From NCBI RefSeq assembly GCF_900188205.1, contig NZ_FZOH01000001.1:814552-878551 (forward strand): DNA of 64,000 bases, read 5' to 3'. Below are positions 40,736 through 51,024 of this stretch, one piece after another. Position 1 is the stretch's first letter. The number at the start of each line of letters is the position of its first letter. This stretch comes from Geodermatophilus saharensis (GTDB lineage Bacteria; Actinomycetota; Actinomycetes; Mycobacteriales; Geodermatophilaceae). The position numbers were made by a program, and so were the translations under genes. The notes under the pieces were generated by a model, which was not told where the DNA came from, did not search any database, and saw only the letters and a list, made by a program, of their open reading frames with translations.

Positions 40736-41587
40736 GTGCTCCGCTCGCCGACCGCCCGCGTCCTCGACGAGGGCGACGAGGCGGCCGTCCGCCGCCTGCT
40801 GGCCGCCGACCCGGTCGCGGCCTGCGTCCTCGCCGGCCGGGTGGAGGCGGTCGGCACCGCCCCGACGGCGCTCGGCGCGCCGCTGTGGGGCATCGGCAGC
40901 GGCCGCAGCCTCGACGCGGTCTGCCTGGCCGGGGCCAACCTGATCCCGTTCGCCGTCCCCGGCGCCGAGCGGGCCGCCGCCACCGCCTTCGCCGAGCGGG
41001 CCCGACGGGCCGGGCGGCGCTGCTCGACGATCGTCGGCCCGGCCGCCGCCGTCGACCCGCTGTGGGAGCAGCTAGAGCCCTCCTGGGGGCCGGCCCGCGA
41101 CCACCGGCCCCGGCAGCCGCTGCTGGCCATCGAGGGGCCGCCGGCCGTCGTCCCCGAGCCGCGGGTGCGGCCGGTCCGCCCGTCCGAGGTCGACGTGCTG
41201 CTGCCCGCCGCGGTGGCCATGTTCACCGAGGAGGTCGGGGTCAGCCCGCTGCGGGTCGACGGCGGCGCCGGCTACCGCGCGCGGGTCGAGGACCTGGTGC
41301 GCGCCGGGCAGTCGCTGGCCTGGATCGAGGACGGCCGGGTGTTGTTCAAGGCCGAGATCGGGGCGGTGTCGCGCGCGGCCTGCCAGGTGCAGGGCGTGTG
41401 GACCGCACCGGAGGTGCGCGGCCGCGGGATCGGGGCGGCCGGGATGGCCGCCGTCGTCGAGTACGCGCGGACCTCGATCGCCCCCGTCGTCAGCCTCTAC
41501 GTCAACGACTACAACGCCCCGGCCCGCGCGGTCTACCGCCGTGTCGGGTTCGCCGAGGTCGGCTGCTACGCGAGCGTCCTGTTCTGA
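40736..41587 (+). CDS. GNAT acetyltransferase with N-terminal DUF4081
   Basis: A 283-residue protein. The N-terminal ~120 residues match DUF4081 (AVRRLLAADPVAACVLAGRVE), and the rest is a GNAT domain with the acetyl-CoA loop APEVRGRGIGAAGMAAVVEY and YVNDYNAPARAVYRRVGF. Its orthologue in M. tuberculosis (Rv2867c) sits in the same place. Substrate unknown; the setting suggests a cell-envelope or protein target. GTG start. Confidence 0.9.
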   Translation: MLRSPTARVLDEGDEAAVRRLLAADPVAACVLAGRVEAVGTAPTALGAPLWGIGSGRSLDAVCLAGANLIPFAVPGAERAAATAFAERARRAGRRCSTIVGPAAAVDPLWEQLEPSWGPARDHRPRQPLLAIEGPPAVVPEPRVRPVRPSEVDVLLPAAVAMFTEEVGVSPLRVDGGAGYRARVEDLVRAGQSLAWIEDGRVLFKAEIGAVSRAACQVQGVWTAPEVRGRGIGAAGMAAVVEYARTSIAPVVSLYVNDYNAPARAVYRRVGFAEVGCYASVLF

Positions 41588-41654
41588 ACCGGCTCCCCGG
41601 CGGACCGGGCGGCCTCCACGGGGACGTCGTCTCCGTCTGACAGGGTGTGCCGAC

Positions 41655-43550
41655 GTGGCAGCACGACGCACGGCGGTCCTCGGCACGGTCCTCACCCTCC
41701 TGTCCGCGCCCGTCCTCACGGCCTGCTCCGGCAGCTCCGAGGACGACGTCCGCGCCGCCGCCCAGGCCTTCCTCGACGACTGGACCGGCGGGGACACCGG
41801 CGCCGCCGCCGCGGGGACCACCGACCCGGACGCGGCCGGCGCGCTGCTGGAGCAGACCGCCGCCGACCTGCCCGGGGCCACGCTGGCCGCCGAGCTGGGC
41901 GACGTGACCGTCGACGACGGCACCGCCACCGCCGCCTGGACCGCCACCTGGGACCTCGCCGCGGCCCCCGACTGGACCTACGACGCCACCCTCGAGCTGC
42001 GGGAGGCCGAGGAGGGCTGGGAGGTCGTCGCCGGGCCGACGGTGGTGCACCCGGAGCTGGGGGAGGGGCAGCGCCTGCAGCTGACCCGCTCGCTGCCCGA
42101 GCGCGCCGCCATCACCGACGCCGCCGGCCAGCCGATCTTCGTCCCCACCGAGGTGGTCAACGTCGGCGTCGACACCGCCCAGGTCACCGACCTGCCGGCG
42201 CTGGCCTCGGCGCTGTCGGCGGCCACCGGGGTCGCCGCCGAGGACATCACCGCCGACGTCCAGGCCGCCCCGCCCGGCCAGTTCGTGCCGGTCATCACCC
42301 TGCGCCGTCCGCAGTTCGAGGCCATCCGCGCGCAGGTGTTCGACCTCCCCGGGGCGGTGTTCCCCACCGACACCCGGCTGCTCGCCCCGTCCCCCCGCTT
42401 CGCCGCGGCGCTGCTCGGCCGGGTCGGGGACGCCACCGCCGAGGTGATCGAGGAGACCACCACCGACGGGGTCGCGGCCTACGCCGCCGGCGACGAGCTG
42501 GGCCTCTCCGGCCTGCAGCGGGCCTTCCAGGAGCAGCTCACCGGCACCCCCGGCTACACCGTCTCGGTGCTCAGCACCGACGAGACCACCGGCGACCCCG
42601 GCCGCGAGGTGGCCGCCGTCGCCCCGGTGCCGGGCAGCCCGCTGCAGACGCCGATCGTCCGCGCGCTGCAGGAGGCCGCCGACGGCGCCGTCGCCACCCA
42701 GCCGCTGCCCACCCACCTCGTCGTCGTGCGGCCGGGCACCGGCGAGCTGCTCGCCGTCTCCTCCAACGAGGCCGCCGCGGCCGGCAACGCGCTCACCGGG
42801 CAGTACCCGCCCGGCTCGAGCATGAAGACGATCACCGCGACGGCGCTGCTGTCGGCCGGCACGGTGACCCCCGACGCCCCGGTCGCGTGCCCGGGGACGA
42901 CGGTGGTCGACGGCCGCGAGTTCGAGAACCAGGACCAGTTCGACCTCGGCACCGTGCCGTTCACCGAGGCCTTCGCCCAGTCGTGCAACACGACCTTCAT
43001 CCAGGCCGCCCTGCAGCTGCCCGACGACGCGCTGGCCGCCGCGGCCGCCTCCTACGGCGTCGGCAGCGACTGGCAGCTCCCGGTCGAGCTGTTCTCCGGC
43101 AGCGTCCCGACCGACTCCACCGGCACGACCAAGGCGGCCGACGCCATCGGCCAGGGCCAGGTGCTCATGAGCCCGGCGCAGATGGCGCTGGTGGCCGCCG
43201 GCGTCGCCGCCGGGACCCCGGCCGTCCCCGTCGAGGTGGTGGGTGCGGAGCCGGCCGGTCCCGCACCGGCCGGTCCGGACCCGGCGGTGCTCGACCAGCT
43301 CCGGCCGCTGATGCGGCAGGTGGTGCTCACCGGCACCGCGCGGGAACTGGCCGACCGCGGCGAGGTCTACGGCAAGACCGGCACCGCGGAGTTCGGCAGC
43401 AACACCCCGCCCGACGCGCACGGCTGGTTCGTGGGCTACCAGCTCGCCGGTCCGCAGGGCGACGTCGCGTTCGCGGTACTGGTCGAGGGCGGGCAGTCCA
43501 GCAGCACCGCCGTCGCCGTCACCGACGCCTTCCTCGGCGCCCTCGGCTAG
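41655..43550 (+). CDS. Penicillin-binding lipoprotein (PBP-lipo type transpeptidase)
   Basis: Class B transpeptidase attached as a lipoprotein, 631 residues. Lipobox LTAC near residue 24; an NTF2-like MecA-N domain (about 30-145), a dimerisation region, then the transpeptidase with S388-S-M-K391, S443-C-N445 and K574-T-G576. It crosslinks peptidoglycan outside the membrane. The M. tuberculosis counterpart is Rv2864c, sensitive to particular beta-lactams. The GTG gives [12 protein letters not shown]. The stop codon shares the bases CTAG with the stop of the convergent DUF4439 gene. Confidence 0.93.
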   Translation: MAARRTAVLGTVLTLLSAPVLTACSGSSEDDVRAAAQAFLDDWTGGDTGAAAAGTTDPDAAGALLEQTAADLPGATLAAELGDVTVDDGTATAAWTATWDLAAAPDWTYDATLELREAEEGWEVVAGPTVVHPELGEGQRLQLTRSLPERAAITDAAGQPIFVPTEVVNVGVDTAQVTDLPALASALSAATGVAAEDITADVQAAPPGQFVPVITLRRPQFEAIRAQVFDLPGAVFPTDTRLLAPSPRFAAALLGRVGDATAEVIEETTTDGVAAYAAGDELGLSGLQRAFQEQLTGTPGYTVSVLSTDETTGDPGREVAAVAPVPGSPLQTPIVRALQEAADGAVATQPLPTHLVVVRPGTGELLAVSSNEAAAAGNALTGQYPPGSSMKTITATALLSAGTVTPDAPVACPGTTVVDGREFENQDQFDLGTVPFTEAFAQSCNTTFIQAALQLPDDALAAAAASYGVGSDWQLPVELFSGSVPTDSTGTTKAADAIGQGQVLMSPAQMALVAAGVAAGTPAVPVEVVGAEPAGPAPAGPDPAVLDQLRPLMRQVVLTGTARELADRGEVYGKTGTAEFGSNTPPDAHGWFVGYQLAGPQGDVAFAVLVEGGQSSSTAVAVTDAFLGALG

Positions 43551-43999
43551 GAGATGCCCGGCAGCGCCGCGGTGGTGTCCGGGCGGCCGGCCGCGGCGCG
43601 CCAGGCGACGGCGCGGACCTCCGCGGCCACCAGCGCGTCGAGTGCCAGCCGGCGGACGCCGGTGTCCTCCGCGGCGTCGAGCAGTGCCACCCAGCTCGCC
43701 GAGACGCCCTCCTCGAGGACGGCGCCGAGCGCGGCGGCGTCGACCGGCGACAGCACCGGGAACGGCAGCTCGTAGCCCGCCTCGGCCGGCACCGGGTCGG
43801 CGTCGCGCTCGTCCAGCAGCGCGGCCAGCCGGTCGCGGGCGTCGCGGTGGGCCTGCTCGCCGTCGACCGCCTGGGCGCGCCCCTCCGGCGGCAGCGCCGC
43901 ACCGACGACGCCGTAGCCCCACACCGCCGCGTGCTCGGCGGCCAGGGCGTCCTGCAGGGCGCCGTCCTCCCCGCCGGTCGCCGTGCCGTCATCGGTCAC
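43547..43999 (-). CDS. DUF4439 ferritin-like protein
   Basis: A 150-residue four-helix, ferritin-like family protein without a signal. [20 protein letters not shown] and [16 protein letters not shown] contain the Glu/His positions usual for the fold, but the full metal ligand set is not clear. Function unknown. It is downstream of the Tat lipoprotein gene; in M. tuberculosis similar genes (Rv2843-Rv2844) stand between proS and rimP. Confidence 0.87.
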   Translation of the reverse strand: MTDDGTATGGEDGALQDALAAEHAAVWGYGVVGAALPPEGRAQAVDGEQAHRDARDRLAALLDERDADPVPAEAGYELPFPVLSPVDAAALGAVLEEGVSASWVALLDAAEDTGVRRLALDALVAAEVRAVAWRAAAGRPDTTAALPGIS

Positions 44000-44038
44000 G
44001 TCGGTGCCTCCTCACCACAGCTCCCTCACGCCGGCCCC

Positions 44039-44527
44039 TCACACCAGTGCGGCCTCGTGACCGCGCAGCCCGGCCGCCACCGACCCCAGCAGCGCCGCCC
44101 GCGCGCCCGAGGCGTCCAGGCAGGCGTCGGCGTGCGAGGCCGTGGCGGCGGCGACCTGCTCGCGCAGCCAGCCGAGCACGTCCGCGCCGGCCGGCGGGGC
44201 GGGCGCGGGTGCCGTCGCCGAGGCGGTGGCGGACGGCGCCGCCTCCCGCAGCCGGTCGAGCTGCTCGCGGGCCTGCGCGGCGAGGGGCGTCACCCGGCCC
44301 CCCAGCCCCGGGTCGGCGGCCGCGGCGGCGTCGTAGGCGGCCACCACCGCCTCCTGCACGGGCACCTGGCCGGCCAGCCGGTCGTCCTGCGCGGCGGCCC
44401 GCGCCGCGTCGCCGGCGGAGCCGCCGTCGGCCCCGCCGGAGGTGCACCCGGCCGCCAGCAGTGCCAGCCCGCCGGCGCCGGCCAGCAGCCGGCGCCGGGA
44501 GAACCCGGCGGGGGAGGAGGTGGACAT
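44039..44527 (-). CDS. Tat-exported lipoprotein of unknown function
   Basis: A 162-residue protein with twin-arginine signal [20 protein letters not shown], whose cysteine (residue 28) is the lipobox cysteine. The rest is helical and Ala-rich, with a Ser/Ala/Pro linker ([13 protein letters not shown]), and resembles the fold of the DUF4439 partner. GGGAGG lies 9 nt before the ATG at 44527; an ATG nine bases upstream is too close to it. It probably makes an operon with the DUF4439 gene 39 bp downstream. Tat use suggests folding or cofactor binding before export. Confidence 0.8.
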   Translation of the reverse strand: MSTSSPAGFSRRRLLAGAGGLALLAAGCTSGGADGGSAGDAARAAAQDDRLAGQVPVQEAVVAAYDAAAAADPGLGGRVTPLAAQAREQLDRLREAAPSATASATAPAPAPPAGADVLGWLREQVAAATASHADACLDASGARAALLGSVAAGLRGHEAALV

Positions 44528-44747
44528 CACGGCCATCCTCCCAGGCGCCCGGTCGTGCTCCGGGCAGCGACGGGCGGGCGGCCGCTGCGGCGCGGGGGCC
44601 CGGAGCGGCCGGGGCCGGTGCCGCGGGGGAGCGGTAGCCTGACCTCTTCCCGGGTACGCCGCCGGCGGGCGTGCGCGCCGCCGTCCGCGGCCCCGGGGTG
44701 CGGTCCGCCGAGCACGAGCTCCGACCGGTGCAGAGGGGAGGGAGCCC

Positions 44748-45410
44748 GTGTCCGCCACGCATCAGCAGGACCCGGCCGCGACGAGGCTCGCCGGCTGGAT
44801 CGAGCCGGTCGTCACCGCCGCGGGGTACGACCTCGAGGAGCTGGTGGTCACCCCCGCCGGCCGGCGCAGCGTCGTGCGGGTCGTCGTCGACCGCGACGAG
44901 GGCGTGTCCCTCGACGACGTCGCCGAGGTCAGCCGCGCGGTCTCGGCCGTGCTCGACCGCAACGACGGCGAGCTGGGCCGCGCCCCCTACGTGCTCGAGG
45001 TGACCAGCCCCGGCGTCGACCGGCCGCTGACCGAGCCGCGGCACTGGCGGCGCAACACCGGCCGGCTGGTCACGGTCACCGTGGGGCCGGCCGGGGCCGC
45101 CGAGCAGGTGACCGGGCGCGTCACCGCCGTCGACGACGCCGGGGTCACCCTCGCGGTGGAGAAGCCGGGCAAGCCCGGCGCCAAGCGCAAGGCGCCCACC
45201 CCGCGGCAGGTGCCGTGGGCGCAGCTGGGGGCCGGCCGGGTGCAGGTCGAGTTCGGCCGCCCCGCCCGCGACGAGGGCGCCGCCCACGACGAGGACCCGC
45301 ACGACGACGAGCTGCACGACGACGAGCTGCACGACGACGAGCTGCACGACGACGAGCTGGACGACGACCCGGCGGACGACGACGAGGGCGACGACGGAGG
45401 AGGACAGTGA
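44748..45410 (+). CDS. rimP: Ribosome maturation factor RimP
   Basis: 30S assembly factor that binds S12. The 220-residue protein has the RimP core ([17 protein letters not shown], then [18 protein letters not shown]) and the C-terminal SH3-like domain. The end is an acidic tail with HDDEL four times, longer than the usual ~155-residue protein. GTG start with GAGGGAG upstream. GTGA overlap with nusA. Confidence 0.94.
   Translation: MSATHQQDPAATRLAGWIEPVVTAAGYDLEELVVTPAGRRSVVRVVVDRDEGVSLDDVAEVSRAVSAVLDRNDGELGRAPYVLEVTSPGVDRPLTEPRHWRRNTGRLVTVTVGPAGAAEQVTGRVTAVDDAGVTLAVEKPGKPGAKRKAPTPRQVPWAQLGAGRVQVEFGRPARDEGAAHDEDPHDDELHDDELHDDELHDDELDDDPADDDEGDDGGGQ
45300..45359 (+). repeat. Four perfect 15-bp tandem repeats in rimP
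   Basis: CACGACGACGAGCTG is repeated exactly four times, encoding HDDEL x4 near the RimP C-terminus. Identity at every base points to recent slippage or expansion. Length is a multiple of three, so copy-number change keeps the frame and the nusA coupling. Confidence 0.9.
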
Positions 45411-46540
45411 ACATCGACGTGACCGCCCTCAAGGCGGTCGAGCGGGAGAAGGGCATCCCCGCCGACACGGTCATCGAGGCCATCGAGACGGCGCTGGTGA
45501 CCGCCTACCGGCACGCCGACGGCGCCGCCAAGCACGTGCGGGTGCACGTGGACCGCAAGAGCGGCGAGGTCGCGGTGCTGGCCCAGGAGCTCGGCGCCGA
45601 CGGCGAGGTCGTGCGCGAGTGGGACGACACCCCCTCCGACTTCGGCCGGATCGCGGCCAGCACCGCCAAGCAGGTGATCGTCCAGCGGCTGCGCGACGCC
45701 GAGCACGAGCAGACCTTCGGGGAGTACGCGGGCAAGGAGGGCGACATCGTCAGCGGCGTCGTCCAGGCCGACGCCCGCCGCAACGCCCAGGGCTCGGTCC
45801 TGGTCGACATCGGCAAGGTCGAGGCGGTGCTCCCGGCCGCCGAGCAGGTGCCCGGCGAGCGCTACCCCCACGGCAGTCGGCTGCGCGCCTACGTCGTGTC
45901 GGTGTCGCGCACCTACCGCGGCCCGCAGGTGACCGTCTCGCGCACCCACCCGAACCTGGTGCGCAAGCTGTTCGCGCTCGAGGTCCCCGAGATCGCCGAC
46001 GGCAGCGTCGAGATCGTCGCCGTCGCGCGCGAGGCCGGACACCGCTCGAAGATCGCCGTCCGCACCTCCGTGCCGGGCCTCAACGCCAAGGGCGCCTGCA
46101 TCGGGCCGATGGGCCAGCGGGTGCGCAACGTCATGAGCGAGCTGCACGGCGAGAAGATCGACATCGTCGACTGGTCCGACGACCCGGCCACCTTCGTCGC
46201 CTCGGCGCTGAGCCCGGCCCGGGTGAACAGCGCGACGCTGGTCGACCCGAAGGCCAAGGCGGTGCGGGTCGTCGTCCCCGACTACCAGCTGTCGCTGGCC
46301 ATCGGCAAGGAGGGGCAGAACGCCCGCCTGGCCGCCCGGCTGACCGGCTGCCGGATCGACATCCGCAGCGACGCCCAGGCCGACGACGCCGCGCCCTCGC
46401 CCGGCGTGGGTCGCCCGCCGCTGCGCTCGGGTCCGCCGCCGGTCCGCGCCGGCGCCTCCGGCGGCCGTCCGTCCCCCGGCGGAGGGGGCCTGCGCCCCGG
46501 TGCCCGGCGCCCGGAACAACGGGGGCCCGCCGCGCGCTAG
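45407..46540 (+). CDS. nusA: Transcription termination/antitermination factor NusA
   Basis: Binds RNA polymerase and controls pausing, termination and rRNA antitermination. The 377-residue protein has the N-terminal domain ([18 protein letters not shown]), S1 (about 110-180) and two KH domains ([18 protein letters not shown] and [17 protein letters not shown]). The last ~45 residues are a Pro/Gly/Arg-rich tail; the acidic repeats of proteobacteria are absent, as usual in actinobacteria. GTG overlaps rimP. Confidence 0.96.
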   Translation: MNIDVTALKAVEREKGIPADTVIEAIETALVTAYRHADGAAKHVRVHVDRKSGEVAVLAQELGADGEVVREWDDTPSDFGRIAASTAKQVIVQRLRDAEHEQTFGEYAGKEGDIVSGVVQADARRNAQGSVLVDIGKVEAVLPAAEQVPGERYPHGSRLRAYVVSVSRTYRGPQVTVSRTHPNLVRKLFALEVPEIADGSVEIVAVAREAGHRSKIAVRTSVPGLNAKGACIGPMGQRVRNVMSELHGEKIDIVDWSDDPATFVASALSPARVNSATLVDPKAKAVRVVVPDYQLSLAIGKEGQNARLAARLTGCRIDIRSDAQADDAAPSPGVGRPPLRSGPPPVRAGASGGRPSPGGGGLRPGARRPEQRGPAAR

Positions 46541-46548
46541 GATGACGG

Positions 46549-46932
46549 GTGGCCGAAACGTCGATCCCGGTGCGCACCTGTGTGGGCTGCCGGAAGCGCG
46601 CTCCGGTCACCGACCTGCTGCGTGTCGTCCACCGGTCCGGGACCCTCGTGCCCGATCCGCGGAGGAGGCTCCCCGGCCGGGGAGCCTCCCTGCACCCCAC
46701 CCCGGAGTGCCTGCACGCAGCGGAGCGACGCCGGGCCTTCCCCCGGGCGCTGCGCCTCCCCGGAGGCGGCGCCGCGGTGGAGGCCGGTCCGCTCCGGGCC
46801 CACGTCCTCGGCGCCGCGGCGCAGGAGGACCCCCGGCCCGGGACGGGCGACAGCGAACGAACGACAGACCGCACCCCAGACGGACCGGCACCCGGCCGGT
46901 CCGCACGTCGAGAGCAGGACGTCGTCGGATGA
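46549..46932 (+). CDS. rnpM: YlxR/RnpM RNA-binding protein (DUF448)
   Basis: A 127-residue protein. The N-terminal ~85 residues match YlxR: RTCVGCRKRAPVTDLLRVV, PDPRRRLPGRGASLHPTPEC. The B. subtilis protein RnpM binds and inhibits RNase P. The C-terminal 40 residues are a disordered Arg/Pro/Asp-rich tail. GTG start 8 bp after nusA. The nusA-rnpM-infB order is conserved. Confidence 0.92.
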   Translation: MAETSIPVRTCVGCRKRAPVTDLLRVVHRSGTLVPDPRRRLPGRGASLHPTPECLHAAERRRAFPRALRLPGGGAAVEAGPLRAHVLGAAAQEDPRPGTGDSERTTDRTPDGPAPGRSARREQDVVG

Positions 46933-47026
46933 GCCAGCCGTGAAGTCCCCACGATGACAAGCCAGACCATGCACCACTGACGACGAGGTCGCGCGGGCGA
47001 GCCGCCGGCCTCACCAGAGGAGATCC

Positions 47027-50000
47027 GTGCCAGGCAAAGCCCGCGTCCACGAACTCGCCAAGGAGTTCGGGGTCGACAGCAAGACCGTCCTCGCCAAGCT
47101 CAAGGAGCAGGGCGAGTTCGTGAAGTCCGCCTCCTCCACCGTCGAGGCCCCCGTGGCCCGGCGGCTGCGGGAGGCCCTCGGCGCCGCGACCGGCGGCGGC
47201 AACGGCGGTGGCAACGGCGGCAACGGGAGCGCGGCCCCCGCGGCCCGTCCGGCCGCCCCGCGCCCGTCCGCGCCGCAGCCCGCCGCGCGCGCCCCGCAGG
47301 CGCCCGCCGCTCCGGCGGCGCCCGCTCCGTCGGCCGGCCAGACCCCGGGTCCCCGCCCGGGTGCGCCGCGTCCCGGTGCCCCGACCCCCGGTCCGCGACC
47401 GGTCGCGCCCCAGGCGCCGGCCGCCAGCGCCCCGGCGGCCAGCGCCCCGGCCGCCAGTGCACCGGCGGCCAGTGCTCCGGCCGCCAGTGCCCCGGTGCAG
47501 CAGCCGGCCGCGCCGCAGGGCCCGCGTCCGGCGGCCCCCGGCGCCCCGCGCCCCGGTGCGCCGGCGCAGCGTCCGGCCGGTGGCCCCGTCCCCGGTCCGG
47601 CCCGTCCGGCCGCCCCGCGTCCGGCGGCTCCCGGCGCTCCCCGTCCCGGCGGTCCCGCCGCCGCTCCGGGCGCCCCGGGTGCCGGTCCGCGGCCGGGTCC
47701 CCGTCCGGCGCCGCGGCCGGGCAACAACCCCTTCAGCAGCGCACCGCGTCCCGCCGCGGCCGGCCCGCGTCCGGGTCCGGCGGCCGGTGGCCCGCGTCCC
47801 GGCCCCGGTGCCGGCGGTCCGCGCCCGGCGCCCGGCGCCGGCGGTCCCCGCCCCGGTGGCCCGCGTCCGGGTCCCGGTGCCGGTGGCCCGCGTCCCGCGG
47901 CCGGCCCGGGTGGTCCCCGGCCCAACCCGGGCATGATGCCGCCCCGGCCCTCGCCGGGCATGATGCCGCCGCGTCCGGCCGGTGCCGGTCGTCCCGGCGG
48001 CGGTCCCGGTGGTCCCGGCGGCCGTGGCCGCCCGGGTGCCCCGGGTGGTGGCGGCGGCTTCCGTCCCGGTGGCGGCGGCCCCGGTGGTGGCGGTGGCGCG
48101 CCGGCCGGCGGGTTCCGCAGCGGCGGTGGCGGTGGCGGTCGCGGCCGTGGCCGCGGTGGCTCCGGTGCCGGCACCGCGGGTGCCTTCGGCCGTCCGGGCG
48201 GGCGCGGTCCCGTCCGCGGGCGCAAGAGCAAGAAGCAGCGGCGCCAGGAGTTCGACCAGATGGCGGCGCCCAGCATGGGCGGCGTCAGCCTGCCCCGCGG
48301 CAACGGGCAGGTCGTCCGCCTGCCCCGTGGCGCCTCGCTGACCGACCTGGCCGAGCGCATCGGCGCCCAGCCGGCGGCGCTGGTGACCGCCCTGTTCCAC
48401 CTGGGCGAGATGGTCACCGCGACGCAGTCGGTCAACGAGGACACCCTGCAGCTGCTCGGTGCCGAGATCGGCTGGGACATCCAGGTCGTCTCGCCGGAGG
48501 ACGAGGACCGCGAGCTCCTCGAGACCTTCGACCTCACCTTCGGCGACGAGGGCGACGAGGACGACTGGGTGGCCCGTCCGCCGGTCGTCACCGTCATGGG
48601 TCACGTCGACCACGGCAAGACCAAGCTGCTCGACGCCATCCGCAACACCAACGTGGTGGCGCGGGAGGCCGGCGGCATCACCCAGCACATCGGCGCCTAC
48701 CAGGTCGTCACCGAGCTGGAGGGCGAGGAGCGGCCGATCACCTTCATCGACACCCCGGGTCACGAGTCGTTCACCGCGATGCGTGCCCGTGGGGCGAAGG
48801 TGACCGACATCGTCGTCCTGGTCGTGGCCGCCGACGACGGCGTCATGCCGCAGACGGTCGAGGCGCTCAACCACGCCCAGGCCGCCGCGGTGCCGATCGT
48901 GGTCGCGGTCAACAAGGTGGACAAGGAGGGGGCCAACCCCGCCAAGATCCGCCAGCAGCTCACCGAGTACGGCCTGGTGGCCGAGGAGTACGGCGGCGAC
49001 ACGATGTTCGTCGACGTCTCCGCGACCACCCGGCAGGGCATCGACGACCTGCTCGCGGCGATCCTGCTGACCGCCGACGCCTCGCTGGACCTGCGCGCCA
49101 ACGCCGAGCAGGACCCGCAGGGCGTGGTCATCGAGGGCAAGCTGGACAAGGGCCGCGGCCCCGTCGCCACGGTGCTGGTCCAGCGCGGCACGCTGCGCGT
49201 CGGCGACTCGATCGTGGCCGGCGACGCCTACGGCCGCGTCCGGTCGCTGCTCGACGAGTACGGCAACAAGCTGAAGGAGGCCTCGCCGGCCCGCCCCGTG
49301 CAGGTCGTCGGCCTCACCTCGGTGCCGCGTGCCGGTGACACCTTCCTCGTCGTCGAGGAGGACCGCGTCGCCCGGCAGATCGCCGACCGGCGGCAGGCCC
49401 GCATCCGCAACGCGCAGAACGCCTCGATGCGCAAGCGGATCAGCCTCGAGGACCTCGACGCCGCGCTCAAGGAGAACCGCCAGCTCAACCTGATCATCAA
49501 GGGCGACAACTCGGGCACCGTGGAGGCGCTCGAGGAGGCGCTGATGAAGATCGAGGTGAGCGACGACGTCTCGCTGCGGGTCATCCACCGCGGCGTCGGG
49601 TCGATCACCAAGAGCGACATCGACCTGGCGCTGGCCGACGACGTCATCGTCCTGGGCTTCAACGTCCGGGCCGAGGGGCAGGCCACCGAGCTCGCCAACC
49701 GCGAGGGCATCGACGTCCGGTACTACTCGGTCATCTACCAGGCGATCGAGGAGATCGAGGCGGCCCTCAAGGGCATGCTCAAGCCGGAGTACGAGGAGGT
49801 CGCGCTCGGCACCGCCGAGGTCCGCGAGGTCTTCCGCGTGCCGCGCATCGGCAACGTGGCAGGCTCCATCGTCCGCAGCGGCACGATCAACCGGAACTCC
49901 AAGGCCCGGCTGGTCCGTGACGGGGTCGTCGTCGCCGACAACCTCACCGTCGAGTCGCTGCGCCGGTTCAAGGACGACGTCACCGAGGTCCGCGAGGGCT

Positions 50001-50092
50001 ACGAGTGCGGTATCGGCCTGGGGTCGTTCAACGACATCAAGGTCGAGGACGTCATCGAGACCTTCGAGGTCCGCGAGAAGCCGCGCACCTGA
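47027..50092 (+). CDS. infB: Translation initiation factor IF-2
   Basis: GTPase that brings fMet-tRNA to the 30S subunit. It is long, 1021 residues. IF2N ([19 protein letters not shown]), then a disordered ~350-residue Pro/Gly/Ala/Arg-rich segment (about 60-405) with AASAP and GPRPG repeats, then a second IF2N ([18 protein letters not shown]). The G domain has GHVDHGKT (525-532), DTPGHESF and NKVDKEGA, followed by domains II-IV. GTG start with AGAGGAGA upstream. The 94-bp gap before it holds an 8-codon open frame but little else. Repeat copy D follows the stop. Confidence 0.97.
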   Translation: MPGKARVHELAKEFGVDSKTVLAKLKEQGEFVKSASSTVEAPVARRLREALGAATGGGNGGGNGGNGSAAPAARPAAPRPSAPQPAARAPQAPAAPAAPAPSAGQTPGPRPGAPRPGAPTPGPRPVAPQAPAASAPAASAPAASAPAASAPAASAPVQQPAAPQGPRPAAPGAPRPGAPAQRPAGGPVPGPARPAAPRPAAPGAPRPGGPAAAPGAPGAGPRPGPRPAPRPGNNPFSSAPRPAAAGPRPGPAAGGPRPGPGAGGPRPAPGAGGPRPGGPRPGPGAGGPRPAAGPGGPRPNPGMMPPRPSPGMMPPRPAGAGRPGGGPGGPGGRGRPGAPGGGGGFRPGGGGPGGGGGAPAGGFRSGGGGGGRGRGRGGSGAGTAGAFGRPGGRGPVRGRKSKKQRRQEFDQMAAPSMGGVSLPRGNGQVVRLPRGASLTDLAERIGAQPAALVTALFHLGEMVTATQSVNEDTLQLLGAEIGWDIQVVSPEDEDRELLETFDLTFGDEGDEDDWVARPPVVTVMGHVDHGKTKLLDAIRNTNVVAREAGGITQHIGAYQVVTELEGEERPITFIDTPGHESFTAMRARGAKVTDIVVLVVAADDGVMPQTVEALNHAQAAAVPIVVAVNKVDKEGANPAKIRQQLTEYGLVAEEYGGDTMFVDVSATTRQGIDDLLAAILLTADASLDLRANAEQDPQGVVIEGKLDKGRGPVATVLVQRGTLRVGDSIVAGDAYGRVRSLLDEYGNKLKEASPARPVQVVGLTSVPRAGDTFLVVEEDRVARQIADRRQARIRNAQNASMRKRISLEDLDAALKENRQLNLIIKGDNSGTVEALEEALMKIEVSDDVSLRVIHRGVGSITKSDIDLALADDVIVLGFNVRAEGQATELANREGIDVRYYSVIYQAIEEIEAALKGMLKPEYEEVALGTAEVREVFRVPRIGNVAGSIVRSGTINRNSKARLVRDGVVVADNLTVESLRRFKDDVTEVREGYECGIGLGSFNDIKVEDVIETFEVREKPRT

Positions 50093-50160
50093 GAAAGGAC
50101 CCCCTTGCCCCCCACCACTCGCAGGCTCGTGGCGGGACCCTGCAAGGGGGCCGTTCCAGC
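50093..50160 (+). repeat. Stop-docked structured repeat, copy D
   Basis: Begins directly after the infB stop: GAAAGGACC head, perfect 9-bp outer stem CCCCCTTGC/GCAAGGGGG, inner stem CCAC/GTGG, loop TCGCAGGCTC, tail GCCGTTCCAGC. Both stems differ from other copies while still pairing, which is strong evidence of selected base-pairing. It sits inside the infB-rbfA gene group. Confidence 0.87.
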
Positions 50161-50175
50161 GGTCGGCGGTGAGTG

Positions 50176-50472
50176 ATGTTCACCGGATCTCTCACCGCCG
50201 ACCTGCTGCTCGGCGACGTCCACTCGCTCAAGGGCAAGCGCGCCGTCGTCCGGCCGATCGTGGCCGAGCTGCGGCGCCGCTTCGCCGTGGCCGCCGCCGA
50301 GGTCGGCGACCTCGACCTGCACCGCCGCGTGCAGGTCGGGGTCGCCACCGTGGCGGGGGACGCCGGTCAGGTGACCGACGTCCTCGACGCCTGCGAGCGG
50401 TTGCTGGCCGAACGGCCGGAGGTGACCCTGCTGTCGACGCACCGACAGCTGTTCTCCGACACCGACGACTAG
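50176..50472 (+). CDS. DUF503 family protein (YlxP)
   Basis: A 98-residue protein of the YlxP family, with the typical FTGSLTADLLLGDVHSLKGK start and KRAVVRPIVAELRRRFAVAAAEVGD. It lies between infB and rbfA in many Gram-positives; in B. subtilis YlxP affects ribosome assembly or c-di-nucleotide signalling only tentatively. ATG 50176 is preferred over GTG 50173. It starts 15 bp after repeat copy D. Confidence 0.9.
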   Translation: MFTGSLTADLLLGDVHSLKGKRAVVRPIVAELRRRFAVAAAEVGDLDLHRRVQVGVATVAGDAGQVTDVLDACERLLAERPEVTLLSTHRQLFSDTDD

Positions 50473-50538
50473 CCGGCCCCACCACCCCTGCCCGACCCGG
50501 GCGCGCCTCGACGCGCCCCCGATCCCCGGAGGTCCGCC

Positions 50539-51024
50539 GTGGCCGATCCCGCCCGCGCCCGCAAGCTCGCGGTGCGCATCCGCCAGATCGTCTCGTCGGC
50601 CATCGAGTCGCAGATCAAGGACCCGCGGCTGGGCATGGTCACCGTGACCGACGCCCGGGTCACCAGCGACCTGCGCGAGGCCACCGTCTTCTACACCGTC
50701 TACGGCGACGCCACCCAGGCCGCCGACTCCGCGCGTGCCCTCGCCAGCGCCACCGGCGTGCTGCGCTCGACCGTCGGCCGGCAGACCGGCATCAAGTTCG
50801 TGCCGACGCTGACCTTCGTCTCCGACGTCGTCCCCGACACCGCCCGCGAGCTCGACGCCGCCCTCGAGCGGGTCCGCTCGGCCGACGCCGAGCTGGCCCG
50901 CCTGCGCGAGAACGCCACCTACGCCGGGGACGCCGACCCCTACCGGCACCCCGAGGCCGACGACGAGCCCTCCGACGCCGCGGGCGCCGAGGCCCCGTCC
51001 GAGCAGAGCAGGAACGCCTCGTGA
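50539..51024 (+). CDS. rbfA: Ribosome-binding factor A
   Basis: Cold-shock 30S maturation factor with a KH-like fold. The 161-residue protein has RKLAVRIRQIVSSAIESQIK, then LGMVTVTDARVTSDLREA and IKFVPTLTFVSDV. The last ~40 residues are an acidic tail. GTG start with GGAGG upstream. The stop overlaps the next small gene by four bases (GTGA). Confidence 0.95.
   Translation: MADPARARKLAVRIRQIVSSAIESQIKDPRLGMVTVTDARVTSDLREATVFYTVYGDATQAADSARALASATGVLRSTVGRQTGIKFVPTLTFVSDVVPDTARELDAALERVRSADAELARLRENATYAGDADPYRHPEADDEPSDAAGAEAPSEQSRNAS

Noticed and set aside
46954..46980. An 8-codon frame (MTSQTMHH) between rnpM and infB
   Set aside because: It has no Shine-Dalgarno and no stem-loop partner. 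A leader-peptide role cannot be supported, though short repeated ATGA-like phrases before infB occur in other actinobacteria.
46607..49588. A 993-codon open frame on the strand opposite infB
   Set aside because: It mirrors the low-complexity GC-rich infB sequence and has no family motif; long antisense frames are expected at this GC content. The same holds for the long antisense frames over ffh, proS, pnp and the oxidoreductase.
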